From Sphingosinicella ginsenosidimutans (GTDB taxonomy: Bacteria > Pseudomonadota > Alphaproteobacteria > Sphingomonadales > Sphingomonadaceae), in assembly GCF_007995055.1 (NCBI RefSeq), contig NZ_VOQQ01000001.1, positions 2,215,001 to 2,279,000 on the forward strand: DNA of 64,000 nt. The letters are read 5' to 3'. A program made the position numbers and the translations under genes. The notes beneath the pieces were generated by a model. It worked only from the letters and a program-made list of their open reading frames with translations, did no database searches and was not told the origin of the DNA. Shown here piece after piece: positions 7,866 to 18,304 of this stretch. Each line of letters begins with the position of its first letter. Within the stretch, counting starts at the first letter, position 1.

Positions 7866-9163
7866 GATATGTGAGCACCAGGGGAGCGGCCGGCGTCGGC
7901 CTCGGCCAGGCGATCCGCGCCGGCGCCGCGCCCGACGGCGGGCTCTACGTGCCCGAAGACGTGCCCGCCGCCGGTGCGGCGGAGCTCGCCGAGGCTTCGC
8001 TGGCCGAGTTCGCGGCGGCCATGCTCGCGCCCTTTTTCGCCGGCGATCCGCTGGCGGACGAGCTGCCGGCGATCTGCGCCGAGGCGTTCGACTTTCCAGT
8101 GCCGATCGTCACGCCCGATCCGGCGCGGCCGGGGCTCCGCGCGCTGGAGCTGTTCCACGGGCCGACCGGCGCCTTCAAGGATTTCGGCGCACGCTTCCTG
8201 ATGGCCTGTTTCGACCGGCTCGGCGATCCGTGCCGGCCATTGTCGGTGCTGGTGGCGACATCCGGCGACACCGGCGGGGCGGTCGGCTGCGCCGCCGAAG
8301 GGCGCGATGCGGTGCGCGCGACGATCCTCTATCCCGCCGGCCGCGTCTCGCCGTTCCAGGCGGCGCAGCTCAGCTGCTGGGGCGCGCCGGTGCAGGCGCT
8401 GGAGGTCGATGGCGATTTCGACGATTGCCAGCGGCTGGTGAAGGCCGCCTTCGCCGATCGCGTGCTCGCCGGCGCGCACAATCTCACCTCCGCCAACTCG
8501 ATCAACATCGGCCGGCTGCTGCCGCAGGTCGCCTATCTCGCCTATGCCTCGGTCCGAGCGGCGCGCGAGACCGGCGGCGAAGTCGGCTTCATCATCCCGA
8601 GCGGCAATCTCGGCCACGGTTTCGCCGCTCTCTATGCGCGGGCGATGGGCTTTCCGATCCGGCCGATCGTGCTCGCGACCAACGCCAACCGGACGCTGGC
8701 CGACTGGAAGGCGACCGGCGTCTATTCGCCGCGCGCGTCGGTGGCGACGATCGCCAATGCCATGGACGTCGGCGCGCCGAGCAATTTCGAGCGGCTCGCG
8801 GCGCTGCCGCCGGAGCAGCGCAGGCTCGGGGTCGAGCTGGTGACCGACGCCCAGATCCGCGAGCGGATCCGCATCGAACATGGATCGAGCGGCTATGTCT
8901 GGTGCCCGCATTCGGCAACCGCCGTCGAGGCCTATGCGCGCCTCTCCGATCGGGTCCGCGACGAGGTGACGTGGATCGCGGCGGCGACCGCGCACCCGTT
9001 CAAGTTCGCTGAGATCGTCGAGCCGCTGATCGGCGCGGCGATCGCGCCGTCGCCGGCGCTGGCCGCGATCGCCGATCGGCCGCTGGCGAGACGCGCGATC
9101 CCGGCGCGGCTCGACGCGCTCGTGGCCGCGCTCCGGCCAGCCCCCGAACCCGCACACGCCTGA
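7862..9163 (+). CDS. thrC: Threonine synthase
   Basis: ThrC converts O-phosphohomoserine to threonine with PLP. The 433-aa product starts [11 protein letters not shown], has the PLP lysine in [13 protein letters not shown] (about residue 110), the phosphate-binding [11 protein letters not shown] near 135, NSINIGR near 215 and the glycine-rich [11 protein letters not shown] near 245. Length and order fit the class found with GHMP-type ThrB. It overlaps thrB by ATGA, and ilvD begins 8 bases downstream, which ties threonine production to the branched-chain step needed for isoleucine. Confidence 0.95.
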   Translation: MRYVSTRGAAGVGLGQAIRAGAAPDGGLYVPEDVPAAGAAELAEASLAEFAAAMLAPFFAGDPLADELPAICAEAFDFPVPIVTPDPARPGLRALELFHGPTGAFKDFGARFLMACFDRLGDPCRPLSVLVATSGDTGGAVGCAAEGRDAVRATILYPAGRVSPFQAAQLSCWGAPVQALEVDGDFDDCQRLVKAAFADRVLAGAHNLTSANSINIGRLLPQVAYLAYASVRAARETGGEVGFIIPSGNLGHGFAALYARAMGFPIRPIVLATNANRTLADWKATGVYSPRASVATIANAMDVGAPSNFERLAALPPEQRRLGVELVTDAQIRERIRIEHGSSGYVWCPHSATAVEAYARLSDRVRDEVTWIAAATAHPFKFAEIVEPLIGAAIAPSPALAAIADRPLARRAIPARLDALVAALRPAPEPAHA

Positions 9164-9171
9164 GGATTTCA

Positions 9172-10842
9172 ATGACTGACAAGACCCTGCCTTCGAGTGA
9201 GATGAAGGATGGCCCGGCGCGGGCCGCCGCGCGGGCAATGCTGCGCGCCACCGGCCTCGACGATGCGGCGATGGCGCGGCCGATGGTGGCGATCGTCAAC
9301 ACCTGGTCGAACGTCACGCCCTGCAACATCCACCTGAAGGGCCTTGCCGAACATGCGCGGCGGGGCATTCTCGCGGCCGGCGCGACGCCGGTCGATTTCA
9401 ACACGATCGTCGTCACCGATGGAATCGCGATGGGGACCGGCGGAATGCGCGCCTCCCTGATGAGCCGCGAGACGATCGCCGATTCCGCGGAGCTCGCGGT
9501 GCGTGGCCATTCGCTGGACGCGGCCTTGTTCATCGTCGGCTGCGACAAGACGATCCCGGCCGCGGCGATGGCGGCGGCGCGGCTCGATGTGCCGAGCGTC
9601 ATCCTCTACGGCGGCTCGATCATGCAGGGGCGGCTGGGCGAGAGGAAACTCACCATCCAGGACGTGTTCGAGGCGATCGGCGCGCATGGCGCCGGCCGGA
9701 TCGACGATGCGGGCCTGCGCGAGGTGGAGGCCGCGGCCTGCCCCGGCGCCGGCGCCTGCGGCGGGCAGTTCACCGCCAACACGATGGCGCTGGCGATGAC
9801 CTTTCTCGGCCTGTCGCCGGCCGGGCTCAACGACATTCCCGCGACCCATCCGGACAAACCGAAGGCGGCGGAGGAGGCGGGGCGCGTCCTTGTCGAGGCG
9901 CTGAAGGCCGGGCGCAACGCGCGGCAGTTCATCACCCCGACCAGCCTGCGTAACGCGGCCATCGCGGGGACGGCGACGGCGGGTTCGACCAACCTCGTGC
10001 TCCATCTCCTCGCCATCGCGCGCGAGGCGGGGATCGCCGAGGCGGATTTCAACATCGACCTGTTCGACGAGGTCAGCCGAGCGACCCCGGTGATCGCCGA
10101 CCTCAAACCCGCCGGCCGTTTCATGGCGCCTGACATGAGCGAGGCGGGCGGATCGGCGCTGCTCGGCCGCCGGCTCGCCGAGGCGGGGCTGATCGCGGAC
10201 GCGCCGACCGTCACCGGACGGAGCCTGTTCGAGACCTTCGCCGATGCTGCCGAAACGCCGGGGCAGGAGGTGATCCTGACGGTCGACAAGCCGCTCAAGC
10301 CGCGCGGCGGCTATGGCGTGCTCTACGGCAATCTCGCGCCCGAAGGCTGCGTGGTGAAGCTCGCCGGCCAGTCGCGGCTGCGCTTCGAAGGGCCGGCCAA
10401 GGTCTATGACGGCGAGGAGGCCTGCTTCGCCGCAGTGAGCGCCGGCGAGATCGAGGATGGCGACATCGTCGTGATCCGCGGCGAAGGCCCGGTCGGCGGG
10501 CCGGGGATGCGGGAGATGCTCGGCGTGACGGCGGCGATCCAGGGCAGGGGGCTCGGCGACAGCGTCGCGCTGGTGACGGACGGGCGTTTTTCGGGCGCGA
10601 CCCACGGCTTCATGGTAGGCCATGTCGCACCGGAAGCGGCGCGCGGCGGCCCGATCGCGCGGCTGCGCACCGGCGATCGCATCGTCATCGACGTCGAGGC
10701 GCGCACGATCGGCACCGACGCCGATCTCGATTCTCGCGCGCCGGCGGCGCCGGTCGATCGCGGCGAAGTGACTGGCGCTTACGCGAAATATGCGCGCCTC
10801 GTCGGTTCGGCTTCGCAGGGCGCGGTGACGAGCGGCGCATGA
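9172..10842 (+). CDS. ilvD: Dihydroxy-acid dehydratase
   Basis: IlvD dehydrates dihydroxy acids to the keto acids of valine and isoleucine, using an Fe-S cluster. The 556-aa protein has the cluster cysteines in [17 protein letters not shown] (near residue 50), [17 protein letters not shown] (near 125) and [17 protein letters not shown] (near 195), and the C-terminal [14 protein letters not shown]. It is the last gene of the thr transcript, 8 bases after thrC. Its position behind a Thr/Ile attenuator makes sense because threonine is the isoleucine precursor, although threonine deaminase itself is not in the window. Confidence 0.96.
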   Translation: MTDKTLPSSEMKDGPARAAARAMLRATGLDDAAMARPMVAIVNTWSNVTPCNIHLKGLAEHARRGILAAGATPVDFNTIVVTDGIAMGTGGMRASLMSRETIADSAELAVRGHSLDAALFIVGCDKTIPAAAMAAARLDVPSVILYGGSIMQGRLGERKLTIQDVFEAIGAHGAGRIDDAGLREVEAAACPGAGACGGQFTANTMALAMTFLGLSPAGLNDIPATHPDKPKAAEEAGRVLVEALKAGRNARQFITPTSLRNAAIAGTATAGSTNLVLHLLAIAREAGIAEADFNIDLFDEVSRATPVIADLKPAGRFMAPDMSEAGGSALLGRRLAEAGLIADAPTVTGRSLFETFADAAETPGQEVILTVDKPLKPRGGYGVLYGNLAPEGCVVKLAGQSRLRFEGPAKVYDGEEACFAAVSAGEIEDGDIVVIRGEGPVGGPGMREMLGVTAAIQGRGLGDSVALVTDGRFSGATHGFMVGHVAPEAARGGPIARLRTGDRIVIDVEARTIGTDADLDSRAPAAPVDRGEVTGAYAKYARLVGSASQGAVTSGA

Positions 10843-10883
10843 AACCTGTTGTTAACCATCCGGTGAGAGAAAGGGATCTGTCG

Positions 10884-10910
10884 TGCAGGCGCCCCGTGGG
10901 GTGAAATTTT
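10884..10910 (+). terminator. Weak hairpin plus T run after ilvD
   Basis: CGCCC/GGGTG around 10890-10903 can form a short stem (one G-T pair) followed by AAATTTTT. It could end the thrABC-ilvD transcript, but the stem is short. The rest of the 344-base gap to ilvC holds the ilv promoter, leader peptide and attenuator listed separately. Confidence 0.3.
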
Positions 10911-10929
10911 TGCGCGTGGCTTTTTGCGC

Positions 10930-10957
10930 TTGCCTTCGCGACTCGCGCCCGTATTTT
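10930..10957 (+). promoter_or_regulatory. Candidate promoter of the ilv-leu operon
   Basis: TTGCCT at 10930-10935 and TATTTT at 10952-10957 are separated by 16 bases. This places a transcription start about 20 bases ahead of the leader peptide. Supported only by spacing and resemblance to the major sigma consensus. Confidence 0.4.
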
Positions 10958-10986
10958 GCAATGCAACGAATTTCGATGGAGCCTGT

Positions 10987-11100
10987 GTGACGCTGACCGC
11001 GATCAGCTTCGAGACCCACAAGGTGGCCCTTCCGGCCGCCGCGCTCCTTATTACCCTTATCGTACTTATCAGCTTCCTTGTGGGAGCGGTGCCCGGCTGA
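10987..11100 (+). CDS. ilvL: ilv operon leader peptide (Leu/Ile/Val-rich)
   Basis: A 37-residue frame opens with GTG at 10987, five bases after GGAG at 10978-10981, and ends at the TGA at 11098-11100. Residues 20-32 read [13 protein letters not shown], an almost unbroken run of branched-chain amino acids. The codons there include CTT, ATT and GTA, which are uncommon in the neighbouring GC-rich genes, and rare codons are typical of attenuator leaders. It precedes a strong terminator and the ilvC-B-M-leuA-B-C-D operon, so it should sense the supply of charged Leu, Ile and Val tRNAs. Confidence 0.87.
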   Translation: MTLTAISFETHKVALPAAALLITLIVLISFLVGAVPG

Positions 11101-11149
11101 CGGTCCTGAACGAGACAGGACCCAAGGATACGAGGCCCCCGCTCCCCAC
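11080..11149 (+). promoter_or_regulatory. Candidate antiterminator and intermediate hairpin of the ilv attenuator
   Basis: GTGGGAGCGG at 11080-11089, in the leader frame right after the control codons, can pair with CCGCTCCCCAC at 11139-11149 (one bulged C), which removes the 5' arm of the terminator. Between them GGTCCT (11102-11107) and AGGACC (11117-11122) form a perfect 6-bp hairpin. Confidence 0.6.
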
Positions 11150-11168
11150 CGGAGCGGGGGTTTTCTTT
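11136..11168 (+). terminator. Intrinsic terminator (attenuator) ahead of ilvC
   Basis: CCCCCGCTCC at 11136-11145 and GGAGCGGGGG at 11151-11160 make a perfect 10-bp stem with loop CCACC, followed by TTTTCTTTT at 11161-11169. It lies between the leader peptide and the ilvC ribosome binding site. Confidence 0.9.
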
Positions 11169-11189
11169 TGCGCGAAGGAGAACCCCAAG

Positions 11190-12203
11190 ATGGAACGAAT
11201 CTACACCAACGACGATGCCAGCCCGGCCGCCCTCAAGGACGGCACGATCGCGATCGTCGGCTATGGCAGCCAGGGGCGCGCCCACGCCCGCAACCTTCGC
11301 GACAGCGGCTTCGACGTGATCGTCGGCGCGCGGCCGGACGGCAAGGCGGCGAAGCGCGCGGCGGCCGACGGCTTTCGTGTCTTCGCCCCCGCCGAGGCGG
11401 CGCGCGCGGCGAAGCTCGTCGCGCTGCTGACCCCGGACATGAGCCATCGCGCCGTCTATGAAGAGGCGATCGCGCCCAATCTGGCGTCGCGCGCCACCTT
11501 GCTCGTCGCCCACGGCTTTTCGATCCAGTACAAGGAGATCGCGCCGCGCGACGATATCGACATCGTGCTCGTCGCGCCCAAGGGGCCGGGCGATCTCGTT
11601 CGCCGGGAATATGAGATCGGGCGCGGAGTCCCGTGCCTGTTCGCGGTCCATCAGGATGCGAGCGGCGCGGCGCGGGCGCGGGCCCTGGCCTATACCCAGG
11701 GCATTGGCGGGACCACCGCCGGCGCGATCGAAACCAGCTTCGCGGAGGAGACCGAGACCGACCTGTTCGGCGAGCAGGCCGTCCTGTGCGGCGGCGCGAC
11801 CGAGCTGGTCACGGCGGGCTACGAGACGCTGGTCGATGCCGGCTACCAGCCCGCCGTCGCCTATTTCGAATGCCTGCACGAGCTGAAGCTGATCGTCGAC
11901 CTGCTCTATGAGGGCGGGATCGCGAAGATGCACGAGTTCATCTCGGAGACCGCCAAATATGGCGACCTCGTTTCCGGTCCGCGCGTCGTGAATGACGAGA
12001 CGCGGGCGCGGATGCGCGAGATCCTGGGCGACATCCAGTCCGGCGCCTTCGCCCGCGACTGGATCGAGGAGAACCGCGCCGGCAAGCCGCGCTATCGCGA
12101 CATGCTCGACGCCGATCTCGCCCAGCCGATCGAGCAGGTCGGCGCGCGCCTGCGCGCGCACATGGCCTGGCTCCAGTCCCAACCCGCTTCGAAGGCAGCG
12201 TAG
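11190..12203 (+). CDS. ilvC: Ketol-acid reductoisomerase (class I)
   Basis: IlvC isomerises and reduces acetolactate or acetohydroxybutyrate with NADPH and Mg. The 337-aa product is the short class I form. It has [14 protein letters not shown] near residue 22, VAPKGPG near 130, the metal-site region [17 protein letters not shown] near 185-200 and [17 protein letters not shown] near 230. The ATG at 11190 follows AAGGAG at 11175-11180, which begins only a few bases after the attenuator T run, so the Shine-Dalgarno is just clear of the hairpin. It is the first structural gene of a seven-gene operon. Confidence 0.96.
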   Translation: MERIYTNDDASPAALKDGTIAIVGYGSQGRAHARNLRDSGFDVIVGARPDGKAAKRAAADGFRVFAPAEAARAAKLVALLTPDMSHRAVYEEAIAPNLASRATLLVAHGFSIQYKEIAPRDDIDIVLVAPKGPGDLVRREYEIGRGVPCLFAVHQDASGAARARALAYTQGIGGTTAGAIETSFAEETETDLFGEQAVLCGGATELVTAGYETLVDAGYQPAVAYFECLHELKLIVDLLYEGGIAKMHEFISETAKYGDLVSGPRVVNDETRARMREILGDIQSGAFARDWIEENRAGKPRYRDMLDADLAQPIEQVGARLRAHMAWLQSQPASKAA

Positions 12204-12206
12204 CCC

Positions 12207-13916
12207 ATGTTTCCCGCCAGCGTCCCGAAGTCCCCCGAAGCACCGGCCAGCCCGGCGGCGGAGCCAGTCTCCGGCGCCCGGCTGGTCGTGGAGGCGCTGG
12301 AGCGGGAGGGCGTGCGCCATGTCTTCGGCTATCCCGGCGGCGCGATCATGCCGGTGTATGACGCGCTGCCGGGATCAGGCCTGAACCACATCCTTGTCCG
12401 CCACGAGCAGGCCGCGGCGCTCGCCGCCGACGCTTACGGCCGCGTCACCGGCCGGCCGGGCGTGTGCATCGCCACATCCGGCCCGGGCGCGACGAACCTC
12501 GTCACGGGCATTGCCAATGCCTTCATGGACAGCGTCCCGATGGTGGCGATCACGGGCCAGGTCGCGAGCCCGCTGATGGGGACCGACGCGTTCCAGGAAG
12601 TCGACATTTTCGGGATCACCCTGCCGATCGTGAAGCACAGCTATGTGATCCGATCGGTCGAGGAGATACCGGCCGTCTTCGCCGAGGCGTTCATGCTGGC
12701 GCGTTCGGGGCGGCCCGGCCCGGTGCTGATCGATCTGCCCAAGGACATGGGGCAGAAATCCGGCGCGCCGTCGCCCGCCGCGCCGGCCGCGGCGCCGCTC
12801 CGGCTGGCGCCCGATCCGGACGCGATCGCCCGCGCCAACGCGCTGATCGCGGCGGCGAAGCGGCCGATCCTCTATTTCGGCGGCGGCGTCTGCATCGCCC
12901 GCGCGGAGGCGGCGCTGAGGAGCTTTGCGGCGCGCACCGGGATCCCATCGGTCGCCACGCTGAAGGGCCTTGGCGCGCTGCCCACCGACGCGCCGGGCTT
13001 CCTCGGCATGATCGGGATGCACGGCACCCGCGCCGCCAACAATGCGGTGGACGCCTGCGATCTCCTGATCTGCGTCGGCGCCCGCTTCGACGATCGCGCG
13101 ACCGGCAAGCTCGACACGTTCGCGCCGCGCGCGAAGGTGATCCACATCGACGGCGATCCGGCCGAGATCGGCAAGCTGCGGCGGCCGGAGGTCGGCATCG
13201 CGGGCGATCTCGCGCAAAGTCTCGACGGGCTGGTCGCCGTGCCGGACGCCGCCGACTGGCGCGGCGAGTGCGCGGCCAATGCGGCCCGCTGGGCGCCGAC
13301 CTACGATGCGCCGGGGAGCGGCATCTACGCGCCCGCGATGCTGAAGGCCTTGAGCGAGGCGGCGCCCGACAATCTGATCGTCACCTGCGACGTCGGCCAG
13401 CACCAGATGTGGGTGGCGCAGCATTGCCGCTTCACCCGCCCGAACGCGCACCTGACCAGCGCCGGGCTCGGCACGATGGGCTATGGGATCCCGGCCGGGA
13501 TCGGCGCGCTGCTCGCCGACCCCGAGGCCACGGTGCTGACCGTCACCGGCGACGGCTCGATCATGATGAACATCCACGAGCTGGCGACGATCCGGCGCTA
13601 CCGCCTGCCGCTCAAGATCCTGCTGCTCGACAACAGCCAGCTCGGCATGGTCCGGCAATGGCAGGAACTGTTCTTCGAGGAGAATTTCTCGGAGGTCGAC
13701 CTGTCCGACAATCCCGATTTCGCCGAGATCGCGCGCGCCTTCGGCATCGAGGCCTTCACGATCGACCGGCGCGACGAGGTGCCGGGCGCGATCCGCCGCC
13801 TGCTCGAAACGCCGGGCGCGATCTTCTGCCATGCGCGGATCGACCCGCGCGAGAATGTCTGGCCGCTGGTGCCACCCAACAAATCCAACACCGAGATGAT
13901 GGAGAAATCCCGATGA
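12207..13916 (+). CDS. ilvB: Acetolactate synthase, large (catalytic) subunit
   Basis: This TPP- and FAD-dependent enzyme makes acetolactate or acetohydroxybutyrate from pyruvate (and 2-ketobutyrate). The 569-aa protein has the catalytic glutamate in LVRHEQAAALAADAY (near residue 60), the FAD domain in the middle, and the TPP motif GDGSIMMNIHEL near 450 followed by the NNSQLGMV-type region (here DNSQLGMVRQWQ). The C-terminal end NKSNTEMM is usual. It starts 4 bases after ilvC. The partner gene is a very short ACT protein, so this is best compared with the IlvG/IlvM pair of gammaproteobacteria, although the symbol ilvG versus ilvB cannot be settled here. Confidence 0.95.
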   Translation: MFPASVPKSPEAPASPAAEPVSGARLVVEALEREGVRHVFGYPGGAIMPVYDALPGSGLNHILVRHEQAAALAADAYGRVTGRPGVCIATSGPGATNLVTGIANAFMDSVPMVAITGQVASPLMGTDAFQEVDIFGITLPIVKHSYVIRSVEEIPAVFAEAFMLARSGRPGPVLIDLPKDMGQKSGAPSPAAPAAAPLRLAPDPDAIARANALIAAAKRPILYFGGGVCIARAEAALRSFAARTGIPSVATLKGLGALPTDAPGFLGMIGMHGTRAANNAVDACDLLICVGARFDDRATGKLDTFAPRAKVIHIDGDPAEIGKLRRPEVGIAGDLAQSLDGLVAVPDAADWRGECAANAARWAPTYDAPGSGIYAPAMLKALSEAAPDNLIVTCDVGQHQMWVAQHCRFTRPNAHLTSAGLGTMGYGIPAGIGALLADPEATVLTVTGDGSIMMNIHELATIRRYRLPLKILLLDNSQLGMVRQWQELFFEENFSEVDLSDNPDFAEIARAFGIEAFTIDRRDEVPGAIRRLLETPGAIFCHARIDPRENVWPLVPPNKSNTEMMEKSR

Positions 13917-14191
13917 GGAACGCCCCCGATCACGCGCGGATGTTCATCGAATTCGCGGCCGCGGAAGGCGCGATGGTGCGGATGCTCGGCCTGGTCGAGC
14001 GGCGCGGGTTCATCGTCCACCGCGCCGCCATGGCGGAGCAGCCCTGCGGCCGTCGCGCGACGCTCGCGCTTACGGTCGAGCCGCGCGACGAGAGCCGCTC
14101 GATCGATCGCCTCGCACTTCAGCTCGGCCGCCTCCACGGCGTCGGCCGCGTCGACCACGAAACCGCATTGATCCGGGAGCAAGCCGCATGA
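13913..14191 (+). CDS. ilvM: IlvM-type acetolactate synthase small subunit (single ACT domain)
   Basis: A 92-aa protein lies between ilvB and leuA with ATGA overlaps on both sides, so it is clearly part of the operon. The sequence (about residues 8-80) fits one ACT domain: VRMLGLVERRGFIVHRAAM for the first strand-helix unit and ALTVEPRDESRSIDRLALQLGRLHGV for the second. Regulatory subunits of the IlvN/IlvH type are about 95-175 aa; this lacks the C-terminal half of the IlvH type and matches IlvM in size and place. It should bind the catalytic subunit and stabilise or regulate it. Assignment rests on position and the weak ACT pattern. Confidence 0.75.
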   Translation: MRNAPDHARMFIEFAAAEGAMVRMLGLVERRGFIVHRAAMAEQPCGRRATLALTVEPRDESRSIDRLALQLGRLHGVGRVDHETALIREQAA

Positions 14192-15768
14192 ACCGCGTAC
14201 GCATTTTCGACACGACCCTGCGCGACGGCGAGCAGGCGCCGGGCTTTTCGATGACCGAAGAGGGCAAGCGCAAGATGGCGCGCACGCTCGCCGCGCTCAA
14301 CGTCGACGTGATCGAGGCCGGCTTCGCCGCCGCCTCGCCGGGCGACGCGCGCGCGATCCATGCCATCGCCGGCGAGATCGAGGGGCCGATCATCTGCTCG
14401 CTCGCCCGATCGACGCGCGGCGACATCGAGGCGGCGGCCCAGGCGCTGGCACCCGCGACGCGCAAGCGCATCCATATCTTCCTTGGCACGAGCCCGCTGC
14501 ACCGCGAGTTCAAGCTGAAGTTGGACAAGGGGCAGGTGATCGACGCGATCCGCGACTCCGTCGCCTTCGCGCGCGGCTTCACCGACGATGTGGAATTCTC
14601 GGCCGAGGACGCCATCCGCACCGAGCGCGACTTCCTGGTCGAGGCGCTGTCGGTCGCCGCGGCGGCGGGGGCGACGACGCTCAACGTCCCCGACACGGTG
14701 GGCTACACCACGCCGGACGAGATTTACGACCTGTTCCGCCATCTGGGGGACCAGGTCGAGCGCGGGCCGGAGGTGATCTTCTCCGCCCATTGCCATGACG
14801 ATCTCGGCATGGCGGTCGCCAACAGCCTGGCGGCGGTACGCGGCGGGGCGCGGCAGGTAGAATGCGCCATCAACGGCATTGGTGAACGGGCGGGCAATTG
14901 CGCGCTCGAGGATGTCGTGATGGCGCTCAAGACCCGCTCCGATGCTTTCGGCGTCACCACCGACGTCGACACCACCAAGATCATGGCCGCCAGCCGGATG
15001 CTCGCCCAGGTCACCAACGTGTCGCCGCCGAGGAACAAGGCGATCGTCGGGGCCAATGCCTTCGCGCACGAGGCCGGCATCCACCAGCATGGCGTGCTGC
15101 AGAACCGGGAAACCTACGAGATCATGAAACCAGAGGATATCGGGCTTGCGACGGACGGGATCGTCCTTGGCAAGCATAGCGGGCGCCACGCGCTCGCCAA
15201 ACGGGCGAACGCGCTCGGCTTCGCGCTCGAAGGGGCGGCGCTCGACCGCGCCTTCGCCGCATTCAAGGAGGTGGCCGACGAGGTCGGGCTGGTCGACGAT
15301 GCCCGGCTCGCCGCCTTGCTTGCCGCCCAGGACGGGCGCGGCGACGACAAATTGTGGACGCTGTCGCGGGTCGAGATCCGCGCGCCGGCGACGCCGCAGG
15401 CGCATCCGGTGGCGCGCGTCGAGCTGGAGCATGGCAATCGCGGCCGGCTGACCGACCTTGCCTCCGCGCCTGGCGCGCTCGACGCCGCCTTCCTCGCGGT
15501 CAGCCAGATCATGGGCGTGCCGGCCCGGGTCGACGGGCTCGACATGCAATATGTCGCCGCCGATCCCGAAGACCGGGCGAGCGACGGGCAGGGGGCGAGC
15601 GTGCTGGTCGAGATCCGCATCGACGCCGAAGGAGAGGTCTTCTCCGGTCGCGCGCGCGATCGCGACATCCTGCCCTGTTGCGTCGCCGCCTATGTCGACG
15701 CCGCCAGCAATGCCGCCGCGGTCCGCCGCGCGCGGGCCCATTCGACCCCCGCGCAGCGCGCGGCCTGA
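14188..15768 (+). CDS. leuA: 2-isopropylmalate synthase
   Basis: LeuA condenses acetyl-CoA with 2-ketoisovalerate, the first committed step to leucine. The 526-aa enzyme has the HMGL-like barrel ([17 protein letters not shown] near residue 5, metal-binding [13 protein letters not shown] near 200, [15 protein letters not shown] near 230). It also has the C-terminal LeuA dimer domain (about residues 395-510) that normally binds leucine for feedback inhibition. It overlaps the ilvM-type gene by ATGA. Unlike ThrA in the same region, its allosteric domain is retained. Confidence 0.95.
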   Translation: MNRVRIFDTTLRDGEQAPGFSMTEEGKRKMARTLAALNVDVIEAGFAAASPGDARAIHAIAGEIEGPIICSLARSTRGDIEAAAQALAPATRKRIHIFLGTSPLHREFKLKLDKGQVIDAIRDSVAFARGFTDDVEFSAEDAIRTERDFLVEALSVAAAAGATTLNVPDTVGYTTPDEIYDLFRHLGDQVERGPEVIFSAHCHDDLGMAVANSLAAVRGGARQVECAINGIGERAGNCALEDVVMALKTRSDAFGVTTDVDTTKIMAASRMLAQVTNVSPPRNKAIVGANAFAHEAGIHQHGVLQNRETYEIMKPEDIGLATDGIVLGKHSGRHALAKRANALGFALEGAALDRAFAAFKEVADEVGLVDDARLAALLAAQDGRGDDKLWTLSRVEIRAPATPQAHPVARVELEHGNRGRLTDLASAPGALDAAFLAVSQIMGVPARVDGLDMQYVAADPEDRASDGQGASVLVEIRIDAEGEVFSGRARDRDILPCCVAAYVDAASNAAAVRRARAHSTPAQRAA

Positions 15769-15779
15769 AGGAGACCCCA

Positions 15780-16877
15780 ATGACCCGCATCGTCCTGCTG
15801 CCCGGCGACGGCATCGGCCCGGAAGTGACCGAGCAGGCGCGGCTGTGCCTCGCCTATCTGTCCGAACGGCGCGAGCTGAACCTCAGCTTCGAGACCCACG
15901 ATTTCGGCGGTGCCGCGATCGACCGGCACGGCGAGCCGCTGCCCGAAGCGACGCTCGCCGCGTGCCGCGCGGCCGACGGCATCCTGCTCGGCGCGGTGGG
16001 TGGTCCCGACTGGGACGACGCCCCGGCGCGGCCGGAAGCGGGCCTGCTCGGCCTTCGCGCCGCGCTGGGCCTGTTCGCGAACCTGCGCCCGGCGCGGGTC
16101 ATCGCCGGGCTGGAGCATCTGTCCCCGATCCGTGGCGATCTGGTCCGCGGCGCCGACATATTGATCGTTCGCGAGCTCACCGGAGGCGCCTATTTCGGCA
16201 CGAAGACGATCGACGCCGAGCGCGCGTCGGACGAGTTCGCCTACACCCGCGAGGAGATCGAGCGCGTCGCCCATGTCGCCTTCGCCGCCGCCCGCCGCCG
16301 CGCCAACAGGCTCACCCTGGTCGACAAGGCGAACGTGCTCGCCACGTCGCGGCTGTGGCGGCAGGTCGTCGGCGAGATCGCGCTCGGCTATCCCGAGGTC
16401 GCGGTCGAATATGTCTATGTCGATGCCGCCGCGATGGCGCTGATCACCAACCCGCGCCGGTTCGACGTGATCCTGACCGAAAACATGTTCGGCGACATCC
16501 TGTCCGACGAGCTGGCGGTGATTCCCGGCTCCATCGGCCTGCTCGCCTCCGCGAGCACGGGGACGGAGCGCGCCGCCCTGTTCGAGCCGATCCACGGTTC
16601 GGCGCCCGAGATCGCTGGGATGGACGTCGCCAATCCGGCCGGCGCGATCGCCAGCGCGGCGATGCTGCTCGACCATGTCGGCCAGTCCGAAATGGCATTC
16701 CTGCTGCGCGGCGCGCTCGACGATGTGCTGAGCTCCGGAACGCTGACGGCGGACCTGGGCGGCGGCGCGAGCTGCTCCGAATTCGGCGAGGCAGTGCGGA
16801 CCCGGATCGATGCGCGGCTTTGCAGGGTCGATGCGGTCCGCAGCCTGGTCGGCGTGAACAGGGGCATGACCGCGTGA
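15780..16877 (+). CDS. leuB: 3-isopropylmalate dehydrogenase
   Basis: LeuB oxidises and decarboxylates 3-isopropylmalate with NAD. The 365-aa protein opens with [17 protein letters not shown], has [27 protein letters not shown] substrate residues near 120-140, and [13 protein letters not shown] near 185. Metal- and cofactor-binding signatures follow: [19 protein letters not shown] near 235 and [13 protein letters not shown] near 275. The ATG at 15780 follows AAGGAGA 9-15 bases upstream. It is 11 bases after leuA, and its stop overlaps the leuC start by one base (TGATG). Confidence 0.95.
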   Translation: MTRIVLLPGDGIGPEVTEQARLCLAYLSERRELNLSFETHDFGGAAIDRHGEPLPEATLAACRAADGILLGAVGGPDWDDAPARPEAGLLGLRAALGLFANLRPARVIAGLEHLSPIRGDLVRGADILIVRELTGGAYFGTKTIDAERASDEFAYTREEIERVAHVAFAAARRRANRLTLVDKANVLATSRLWRQVVGEIALGYPEVAVEYVYVDAAAMALITNPRRFDVILTENMFGDILSDELAVIPGSIGLLASASTGTERAALFEPIHGSAPEIAGMDVANPAGAIASAAMLLDHVGQSEMAFLLRGALDDVLSSGTLTADLGGGASCSEFGEAVRTRIDARLCRVDAVRSLVGVNRGMTA

Positions 16878-18304
16878 TGCCACGAACGCTGTACGAGAAG
16901 ATCTGGGAGTCGCATGTCGTCGATCGCCGGCCCGACGGGACCTGCCTTCTCTATATCGATCGGCACCTCGTCCACGAGGTGACCAGCCCGCAGGCGTTCG
17001 AAGGGCTGCGCGCGGCGGGGCGCAAGGTGCGGCGGCCGGACCTGACGCTCGCCGTGCCCGATCACAACCTGCCGACGACGGCGCGCGTGGGGCCGGACGG
17101 ACGGCGGCTGCCGATCACCGATCCGGCGAGCGCCGGCCAGCTCGCCGCGCTGGAGCGCAACGTCGCCGAATTCGGCGTGCCCTATCTCGGCGCGACCGAT
17201 GCGCGGCAGGGCATCGTCCACGTCGTCGGGCCGGAGCTCGGCTTCACGCTGCCGGGCGCGACCCTCGTCTGCGGGGACAGCCACACGGCGGCCCACGGCG
17301 CACTGGGCGCGCTCGCCTTCGGCATCGGCACGAGCGAGGTCGAGCATGTGCTTGCGACCCAGACCCTGCTGCTGCGGCCCTCGAAGACGATGGAGGTGAG
17401 GGTCGATGGCGCGCTCGGCTTCGGCGTCAGCCCGAAGGACCTCATCCTCGCCATCGTCGGCCGGATCGGCGCCGCCGGCGGGACCGGCCATGTCATCGAG
17501 TATCGCGGCGAGGCGTTCGAGCGGATGAGCATCGAGGGGCGACTGACCGTCGCCAACATGTCGATCGAGGCGGGCGCCCGCTCCGGCCTGATCGCGCCGG
17601 ACGAGACGACTTTCGCCTACCTGAAAGGCCGGCCGATGGCGCCGGCGGGGGCGGACTGGGAGCGGCTCGCCCGGAAATGGCGGGAGCTGGTCACCGATCC
17701 GGGCGCGCGCTTCGATCGAAGCGTCGTCATCGACGCCGGCGAGATCGCCCCCAACGTCACCTGGGGGACGAGCCCGGAGGATGTCGTGCCGATCACCGGC
17801 GCCGTGCCCGATCCCGACAGCTTCGCCGATCCCGCCAAGCGGGCGGCGGCGCGCAAGTCGCTCGACTATATGGGCCTCGCGCCCGGCACCGCGATGCGCG
17901 ATGTCGCGGTGGAGAACATCTTCATCGGATCGTGCACCAACAGCCGGATCGAGGATCTGCGCGCGGCCGCCGCCGTCGTCGGCCGCCGCCGCGTCGCCTC
18001 GGGCGTGCGCCAGGCGCTGGTCGTCCCCGGCTCGGGCCTCGTCAAGCGCCAGGCCGAGGCGGAGGGGCTGGACCGCATCTTCATCGAGGCCGGCTTCGAA
18101 TGGCGTGAGCCGGGCTGCTCCATGTGCCTCGCGATGAACCCGGACAAGGTGCCGCCGGGGGAGCGATGCGCCTCCACCTCCAACCGCAATTTCGTCGGTC
18201 GCCAGGGGCCCGGCGCGCGCACCCACCTCATGTCGCCGGCGATGGCGGCGGCGGCGGCGGTGACCGGCCGGCTCGTCGACGTTCGCGACCTGGTGCCGGC
18301 ATGA
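16877..18304 (+). CDS. leuC: 3-isopropylmalate dehydratase, large subunit
   Basis: LeuC with LeuD isomerises 2- to 3-isopropylmalate through an aconitase-type 4Fe-4S cluster. The 475-aa protein has VPDHNLPT near 60, [19 protein letters not shown] near 132, and the three cluster cysteines in [13 protein letters not shown] (near 350) and [13 protein letters not shown] (near 412-416). The start at 16877 overlaps the leuB stop by one base. The end overlaps the leuD start by 4 bases, supporting equal expression of the two subunits. Confidence 0.95.
   Translation: MPRTLYEKIWESHVVDRRPDGTCLLYIDRHLVHEVTSPQAFEGLRAAGRKVRRPDLTLAVPDHNLPTTARVGPDGRRLPITDPASAGQLAALERNVAEFGVPYLGATDARQGIVHVVGPELGFTLPGATLVCGDSHTAAHGALGALAFGIGTSEVEHVLATQTLLLRPSKTMEVRVDGALGFGVSPKDLILAIVGRIGAAGGTGHVIEYRGEAFERMSIEGRLTVANMSIEAGARSGLIAPDETTFAYLKGRPMAPAGADWERLARKWRELVTDPGARFDRSVVIDAGEIAPNVTWGTSPEDVVPITGAVPDPDSFADPAKRAAARKSLDYMGLAPGTAMRDVAVENIFIGSCTNSRIEDLRAAAAVVGRRRVASGVRQALVVPGSGLVKRQAEAEGLDRIFIEAGFEWREPGCSMCLAMNPDKVPPGERCASTSNRNFVGRQGPGARTHLMSPAMAAAAAVTGRLVDVRDLVPA

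Noticed and set aside
15458..18304. One very long plus-strand frame apparently fusing a large extension to LeuC
   Set aside because: The part before 16877 is an alternative frame of leuA and leuB. LeuC proper begins at the TGATG overlap.
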